Below are positions 57,992 to 64,000 of a stretch of 64,000 nt of DNA, piece after piece. This DNA comes from Cryptomeria japonica. Its lineage: Eukaryota; Streptophyta; Pinopsida; Cupressales; Cupressaceae. The DNA lies in contig NC_081411.1 in the NCBI RefSeq assembly GCF_030272615.1, forward strand, positions 825,646,397 through 825,710,396. Reading direction: 5' to 3'. The translations under genes and the position numbers were made by a program. The first letter of the stretch is position 1; each line of letters opens with the position of its first letter. The notes below the pieces were generated by a model. It was not told the DNA's origin. It saw nothing but the letters and a program-made list of their open reading frames with translations, and did no database searches.

Positions 57992-59125
57992 TGATGAATA
58001 CTAAGAGGGGGGGTGAATTAGTATGCCAAAAATCTCTACACTTAAACACTTTGCAAGATTAATAGTAAACCGGTAAAACAATTTAACAGACAAACCGGTT
58101 AACACACATGCAAACCAAATAGCTAATAATGCATTCACCCACAGAAGCAAGAACACCATAACACAAGAGATTTTGACGTGGAAACCCAAATGGGAAAAAC
58201 CACAGTGAGATGGAACTCACAAGTAACTATCTATAGAATAGGAACTAGACCGGTTTAGGTCTTACAATGTTCTTTACCAGAACAGATCCTGTTAGGAATC
58301 TTAATCTCTGTTAGGAGATAAGTATGATTAAAGACTACCTTGCTAGAGGATTTTAGATCCACAGATGTGAACCACCTTGTTAGAGGATTTACAAAAGGCT
58401 TTTGGGCCTACCCGGTTAAGGGCTACAGACTTGTCAAAGATGTGAGTAATCAACAAGTGTTTGATCTAGCTAGTAGCACAGACTGCTCGGTTAGATCCTT
58501 GATAGCTCGTTCCTAATGCACTCCAGCATTACTTCAGTCTTCTACACATTCATATTCTCTCCAACTCCTCAACCACCTTAAACCCTAGCAACAACATAAA
58601 CTTTTTCTACAACCACATCAACAACCTAAAACCCTAGACATGATGTCCTTATAAAGGAATCTGATTTCATGTCGATCCAATAGGATTACATAACAATTTC
58701 CTAGGTTCAATGAACCTGGACATACTTGGTACCACGACACAAAAAGCACCGTTAAGGTGTCAGCACTGTCAAACAATCTATGGATGGTAACTCATCACAA
58801 AATGTCAGTTGGTAACTCATCACAGAGTATTACCGGTTCATATTAAATGTCGGTTGCCAGTTTGACAAAAATGAAGACTGGTAAAAATGTGTTATGCTTG
58901 TTTAATCCCTCTTACCGCTTGGGATCCATGAACGGCTTGGGGTCAACATGCCGCTTTAAACCGGGAAACACATTTTGCAAAACACCAATAGTCTAAAGAC
59001 TATAATACAACATACCGATTGGAACAAATATCGGTTGTGCTCTAACTCATACATATAAAGGGGATCTCAATGCAAGTGTGTGTCCATCAATGACAATCAC
59101 AACATAAACATCAAAAATGCCAACA
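57992..59125 (-). repeat. 5' LTR of element G
   Basis: TGATGAATAC to AATGCCAACA, beside the primer site. A TTATAA-containing promoter-like site lies near 58648. The hairpin motif is near 58178-58204 and the GAGGGGGGGTGAATTAG tract at 58004. Confidence 0.93.
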
Positions 59126-59130
59126 GTTAC

Positions 59131-59737
59131 TGGAGACAGATTTTAGTCGGTTTGACTGATAGACTTTGTATTTGATTACCATTGCAGCAAATTTCACATC
59201 AATATCTTTGTTATCATCAATTCTCATCGATCAACCATCAAAGGTGGCATCGGTGAGTTTGTAGAATTCGGTGTTGGAGAGTTTTGACCTAGGGCTGGCC
59301 AGACCTTCGACCTTATGTAGGCAAGTGATGTTCTTGATAACTTCCTTGGTGACCTTGTATGGCCGGTCCAACCAAATGAATTCTCCATGAATGTGGATGA
59401 GAATATATCAGACCCATTCAGCTTCGTCAAAAGTCAAAAAATTCATAAATTGGGTAAAACCTTTCCTCTACAAATGGGCAAATTTTGGCTTCAACTAATT
59501 ATCGGTAATCAGATTCTCAGTGAACATGCTGGATATTTTGTAACCTCCAAGATCCTCAATGTCAAAATGGATGTATTCCCTAATGTCTTTAGTATGAAGA
59601 ACACCATGGAAGACGCTCGAGAACACTCCCAAAGGATCATCCAAAAGAGACTTGAAAGGGTGCTTCTTAAATTCAAGATGGGGGCGGTTCTTGATTTCTA
59701 CCACCAAAGGGGTATCCACATTCGATGAAGAAGCCAT
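59131..59737 (-). pseudogene. Element F ORF2, N-terminal part
   Basis: ATG at 59737 (MASSSNVDTPLV, compare MASASHTSS in G). Then EYIHFDIEDLGGYKI (G: DYIDYKIEDLGSLAI), a stop near 59495 with a frame change, VTKEVIKNITCLHKVEGLAS (G: ITPQEIHAVTRFYNTGEVPA), and DVKFAAMVIKYKVY..NRLKSVSS at the G insertion (G: LVKYACMVIGYWTF..NRINSVSA). The order and spacing match G. It is decayed. The segment 59738-60163 between ORF2 and ORF1 is noncoding. Confidence 0.75.
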
Positions 59738-60163
59738 GATAGATAACTAGGGTTTCTACAGACGATAAATACCTCAAGATTCTGTCGGATGATGAAATCG
59801 CCTTCGAGTGTAGATTCTTGCACAAATCACCTTTGGACTCTTGAGATGCTCTGGAAATCACTCTTAAGAATGCTCGATTGTTGTGTGAAGAAATAACTTA
59901 ACTTTTTCCCTTTTATCATCATTAACCCTAATTTTCCACTATCATAAATGCTACTAGTAAGTCTGATCGGATCACATAATTTGTAAGTAGGTTTCAGTAA
60001 ACACTTGAAAATGCCTGAGTATCCATCCGCAATCAGAATTCTTTGACTACAGATCTAATCTGGGGTATCTGCATGATCTTCAATAATTTGCCTACCCCTA
60101 AGGCAGAGTGCTTTAGTTACTGGTTGTTCCTGCTCCCGGTGTAGGACCTGATGGCTCTATCAG

Positions 60164-61208
60164 TTATTCTGTCGGTTGTGTGTCTAATCTCCTAACCCAT
60201 CTTCTCTCATGTTGTTTTTTGATATCTTCAACCTTTACCTTTCCCTTCTCATTTGCATTTCCATTAGCTATCGGTGGGTTCTTACTCCTGCAATATTTAG
60301 CAATATGTCCAATCTTGGTGCATCCATAACAGACAATATTGTTCTTCTGAATTGCTTTGGTGTACACCTGATTTTCTTTTGATCTGCATTGGTTAACCAT
60401 ATGTCTAAATCTACTACATGCATGACATCTTACATTTCCAAGACCGATGAATGATGCATTGTTCTAATTATTCTTATTTGTGCACTGACTTGCTATATGA
60501 CCATATTTATTGCAAACAAAGCATGTACCATTGAATTTGTGAGCATTAGGTTGTCTTACTGCTGATTTTTGGTTCTGGTTGTTGGCATGCTTCTACTTCT
60601 AACCGCATGATTGATCTTGTTGTGCAGTACCAGAGCTTTCTCCTTCTTCATAACCAAGACCTCTCGTATCATTAGCATCTCTCTGGCTCTTTAGCAGTTC
60701 ATCAAGTTTTGCAGAGTTGGCTTTGAATTTGTCCTTTTACTCATTTGCAGTGACTAAATCATCTCTCATGATTATGATCTGTCTCTGAAGTTCCTGTTCA
60801 TTGTTTCGAGACTAAATCAATTCAAGTATGTCATTCTCATGTGTTTGTTGCATACATCAAATATGTCCTTCAATTCTTGAGCTAGCTTTTCTCCATTCTT
60901 CTTTTTGTCTTCAATCTCCTTGCACATTCTCATGGTTAAGGCTTGCATCTCATTCTTCAAGATAATGTTCTCTTGAGTGAGTTTCTAACATTGATCTTTC
61001 AAGGCATCCTCTTCATCACTACTTTGATTTTGCAATCAAGACAACAGAGTTCCTTCCTTTTGGCTTGAACAACTGAAAGCTTTCCTTGTAATGAAATGAT
61101 GTGTTCTCTGGCTTGCATTAGTTCATTTTTCAGTTTACTATTTTCCATCTGCTCATTATCAAGATCCTCAAGAGCAAGTTGAAGTTGTTGTTGAAGACCA
61201 GTATCCAT
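60164..61208 (-). pseudogene. Element F ORF1: coiled coil plus zinc knuckles
   Basis: ATG at 61208 (MDTGLQQQLQLALEDLDNEQ) after the leader shared with G. The N-terminal region is heptad-rich (KLKNELMQAREHIISLQGKL). The frame changes around 61000 and stops follow. Knuckles: CFVCNKYGHIASQC (about 60522-60482), CHACSRFRHMVNQC (about 60428-60387) and CYGCTKIGHIAKYC (about 60332-60290). It has the same layout as G ORF1 with at least three CCHC sets, but more damage. Confidence 0.75.
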
Positions 61209-61262
61209 AGATTCCAAGTTCCGAATCTTCCTCAAGTGGTTAAACTTCTTCCAAGGAAGTAA

Positions 61263-61274
61263 GCTCTGATACCA
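61263..61274 (-). other. Primer binding site, element F
   Basis: The plus strand reads GCTCTGATACCA, two bases before the LTR boundary at 61277. It is a perfect tRNA-iMet-type site on the minus strand. Confidence 0.92.
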
Positions 61275-61276
61275 AT

Positions 61277-62252
61277 TATTGGAATCCAAGAACACTAAGA
61301 GTGGGGGGGAATCAGTGTTCTACCAATAAATGAATTTATGAAGTTAAAGTTTATGAATCAGGTATCAGTAAATAAAATTAAAGTGTATAAACCAAATAAC
61401 ACATAAAGAAGCATAACCATAACACCAATATTTATAAGTGGAAAACCCTGCAAAGGGAAAAACCACGGTGGGGCTGATACCCACAATATCTATATACTTG
61501 ATCAAGGTATACCAATATTACATAGAGCGGATTGCACATGCAATCAAGCCAACCGCCTAGAGTTCACTGCTCAAACAAAAGTCTCACTGACTTACACAAC
61601 ATTACACAATGATTACAAACATAAATGAACTTATAGATTGCATCTGACCATGCTGGGTAAGTTCTCGTTTATGCTCTATCAACCCTCTGTGAACCAGTTT
61701 ACTGATACTCTGTTCTGCCATGTTCTGCTACCGATTGAGACTGCACACATGAAACTATGCACTAAAGCTTCCTCTTGTTGACCAAATCGCATACCATTAA
61801 TCTCTGACTGATTCACAACCAAAATTGCATCACCATCATCTTCAAATCCATCGCTAAAAGATCTCCCTTAAATACCCTTTATCTTTTCACCATGTCGGCC
61901 TCAATGAAGAAAATAAACCTGTCAGCTACCGGATCACAAGGTATATCATGCATAATCCCAATGACCATGTCGGCCTTCACACACTACCGTAAATTCTTTC
62001 AAAGATATTACCGAGGTCCCAAAATATCTTAACCGAGTCCTAAACTTAACCGAATTCGAAATTACACGTTACCGGTACCAAGCCTAACCAGTTAATAAGA
62101 ATAAGGCATAGTGTATATACTAGTTGACCCAATAAATGCAAAATGATAAGACAATGAATCCCAATGAGAATTATCAACACCTGGAGATGAGTTGCCATCA
62201 ATGACAACCCTAAATGCAATTTACCTTACCAGATGAGTGCTAATTGCCAACA
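61277..62252 (-). repeat. 5' LTR of element F
   Basis: TATTGGAATCC to ATTGCCAACA, 976 bp, partner of 21626-22601. The internal landmarks are the same, including CACCATGTCGGCCT words at 61889 and 61964. The terminal bases TATTGG...CCAACA are not a perfect TG...CA pair, so the end near the primer site could be off by a few bases. Confidence 0.88.
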
Positions 62253-64000
62253 TTGGCAAAATGATACATCTGGATACCATGAGCATGTGTGTGAGGGGGG
62301 TTGGCTTGATTTGATCACATGTGCGATATATTAGCATGCAAACTTGCTTTCCTAGAAATTCTGAAAATGCTGACATTCACCCTGAAAAAGTCCATTTGGA
62401 ATTGGCCTTGAAAAAATATCAAATGAGGTGTTGGGGGGCTACAAACTGGAAAAGTTGTATATAAGTGTAAAGCGGAAAAATCGAACCCTAGTTGTTCTCC
62501 CCTCCCCAACTCCAAGGAGAGAGAAGGGGGAGTCACTAGGGTTGATGGTTTTCACTTAGGAGAGACTTTACATTCAAAAGAGGGGTTGAAACCCACAAGA
62601 TCCAATCCCACGCAATGCAAGCTTGGATTCTATATGAGTTTCAAGGGTTAAGACATCAAGGATACCCTCTTTTGTAAAGAATGTAGATAGAAAGATTGAA
62701 CTAGGAATGCATGTAAAGTAGGAAAGATTCGCTTATAAACAGAGATAGGGATATGAGATGAAGCTGCGGACCTGGAATTAACAGTAAAATGTCGAGACGG
62801 TGCTGTTCTGCAAATTTGAGCGAAAGTTGACGGGACGATGGCGTCCGGCGTGCACACGGTCCTCCGAAAAATCCACGAAACGAAGGTGGATCTATTCGTC
62901 TCTGCACAAGGATTCCAGATCTTCAATTACAGCCGCGTACCTGCAACCTACATACAGAAAAGAGAGGACGATTGGGGGGTTAGGGATGAGGGGTTTGCCT
63001 TTAGGTCAAACCCCGGTTTTGGAATTAACCAAGAAATGAGAATGCTGTAAATGTAAATGTTTGTAATGTAAACAAGTACTGATACCTTGTTGTAAGAATG
63101 TTTGTATTCTTACATGCGAAGGTGTAAATGTTGTTGTATGTTGTATGTTATAAGTGATCTCCTCTTCAATGGTTGAATCCTTGTCTTGAATGCAACACTT
63201 AGCCTTGAATGGAGACTTAGAATGATTAATTGCTTGAAGGAATGCTTGAATGCTTGAATGCTTGAATGTTTGAATATCGCTTCCGCCTTTTTTCCATCTT
63301 CTTTTAAAATGAGAGAGGAAATGTAGTTTTTATACTTGTCAATTAGGGTTGAAAGACTGATTTTCCCGACCTTAGGCCGACCAGGAAATATTATTTTCCA
63401 ATTTGCAAACATAAAGACCCGAAGCCCCAAAAGAGACTGGGCCCAAAATAGGGCCAGGGACCAGGGCGCTGGGCGCCATGGTCCCACCTCCAGGGGCAGT
63501 AGGGTGCAAGGAGGATCAGGCCAGGGTGCTGAAAAATGCAGTTTTTGATGTCATGAACAAGTTTCGAGGTCTCCATTCAGGTTCCGTGTTGCATCACCAT
63601 CGTGAAGACCCAAATGCGGTCGAAATTGCAAGTGTCGCAATTTTAGGACGCTACAATAAGCATATAGGGAATCATGGAGAACATTCACTTTTGCATGCAG
63701 TTCAATAGGTGACAAAATAAAAATTCAAATGTTGGGCCACTTTTGTAGGTTTTGTACAATCTAGTTTGCAAATTTGAACAATTTGCAAATGAACTCAAGC
63801 TAGAAAACTTATCAAATGGATTCATGGGGCTATCCAAACTGACATGGGGCTCCATAAAGATGCAAAAAATCACCAAAAAATATTAGTTTGACATGACATT
63901 CAACTGGTGATAAAATTCAATCCCTCAAAGATGGCTACCTGGAAAAGTTTAACAATTGCAATCAACAAACTTACCTCGAGACCCTAAAATAAGGAATTCA
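62253..64000. other. Flank right of F, more GC-rich, possible 5' region of a minus-strand LTR element
   Basis: No gene is assigned. On the minus strand an AGGTATCAGTAC word near 63074-63085 resembles a degraded primer site, a TATAAAAAC promoter-like word lies near 63330, and a leader-like segment (62650-62960) follows downstream. An 8-bp tandem repeat (TGCTTGAA and variants) is at 63231-63275. The 63410-63530 stretch is GC-rich (GGGCGCTGGGCGCCATGG). Open frames on both strands at 62650-63040 overlap each other without family resemblance. It could be an LTR extending beyond the window. Confidence 0.4.

Larger units (their letters stand above)
51463..59125 (-). mobile_element. Non-autonomous LTR element G with two large ORFs
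   Basis: LTRs 51463-52595 (1133 bp) and 57992-59125 (1134 bp), a primer site at 57978-57989, a purine tract at 52596-52611, and a perfect duplication GTTAC (51458-51462 and 59126-59130). The internal 5.4 kb holds ORF1 and ORF2 only. I find no DSG protease, HHCC/DDE integrase, FVDD reverse transcriptase or RNase H motif on either strand. It is inserted in the ORF2 of its relative F. It presumably moves with copia enzymes supplied in trans (inference from shared primer site, purine tract and LTR motifs). Confidence 0.9.
21626..62252 (-). mobile_element. Non-autonomous LTR element F, expanded to 40.6 kb by nested insertions
   Basis: Two 976-bp LTRs of the same family (21626-22601 and 61277-62252) face each other in the correct arrangement for one minus-strand element. 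The left copy is followed by a purine tract (3' LTR) and the right copy is preceded by a primer site (5' LTR). Flanking bases TTGGT (21621-21625) and TTGGC (62253-62257) form a target duplication with one C/T change. Internal pieces are 59126-61262, 50084-51462, 29370-30660 and 22602-22683, about 4.8 kb. Read in that order they give ORF1 then ORF2, parallel to element G. Insertions are E, the foldback block and G. The single-element reading is an inference from these points. Confidence 0.8.

Noticed and set aside
21626-62252. Left and right F-type LTRs as two unrelated solo LTRs
   Set aside because: The left one adjoins a purine tract and the right one a primer site in matching orientation. 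The flanks TTGGT/TTGGC pair, and the internal pieces complement each other relative to G.
62650-63040. Overlapping frames on both strands as a small host gene
   Set aside because: Frames overlap on opposite strands with no family resemblance. The context looks like an LTR leader.

Overview
This window is plant nuclear repeat DNA. It is built almost entirely from nested LTR retrotransposons plus one very large inverted-repeat (foldback-like) structure with an unusual satellite at its centre. I see no intact host gene, tRNA, rRNA, CRISPR array or bacterial-type gene. The long Ty1/copia LTRs with tRNA-iMet primer sites, the depth of nesting, the heavy C-to-T decay and the satellite content suggest a large seed-plant genome, probably a gymnosperm. 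The organism is inference only.

Layout. (1) 1-19968: a decayed minus-strand copia element C (gag at 17841-18537, protease/integrase at 1205-2833, 5' LTR 18602-19968, remainder off the left edge). It is split by minus-strand copia B (2834-17835, target duplication CCTTC). B is itself split by plus-strand copia A (4932-12484, duplication GATAY). A plus-oriented LTR (about 11-1204) cuts C at the left edge. (2) 19969-21625: AT-rich DNA without a convincing gene. (3) 21626-62252: one minus-strand LTR element F, stretched to 40.6 kb by later insertions: copia E (22684-29369, CGTTC), a foldback/satellite block within roughly 30.7-50.1 kb, and a second element G (51463-59125, GTTAC). (4) Inside the foldback block: inverted arms rich in CT (34026-35830) and GA (47332-48775), a palindromic CATATG satellite (35847-39937 and 45366-47213), a truncated copia D (39938-45365) holding a solo LTR (40721-41500, AGAAT), and another solo LTR beside the left arm (32114-33327, CTTAT). 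(5) 62253-64000: more GC-rich flank, possibly the 5' end of a further minus-strand element.

How the parts relate. A, B, C, D and E are ordinary but dead copia elements (gag, protease, integrase, reverse transcriptase, RNase H). A and D are the same family. F and G are the most interesting elements. They have copia-style LTRs, primer sites and purine tracts, yet carry no recognisable protease, integrase or polymerase. They encode ORF1 (coiled coil plus three or four CCHC zinc knuckles) and ORF2 (about 1100 codons in G, with a long charged helix). F and G are diverged but share the leader, both ORFs and their order, so they look like an old non-autonomous lineage that keeps its own proteins and probably borrows copia enzymes.

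All boundaries were read by eye from LTR ends, primer sites, purine tracts and target duplications. No alignment or database search was run.
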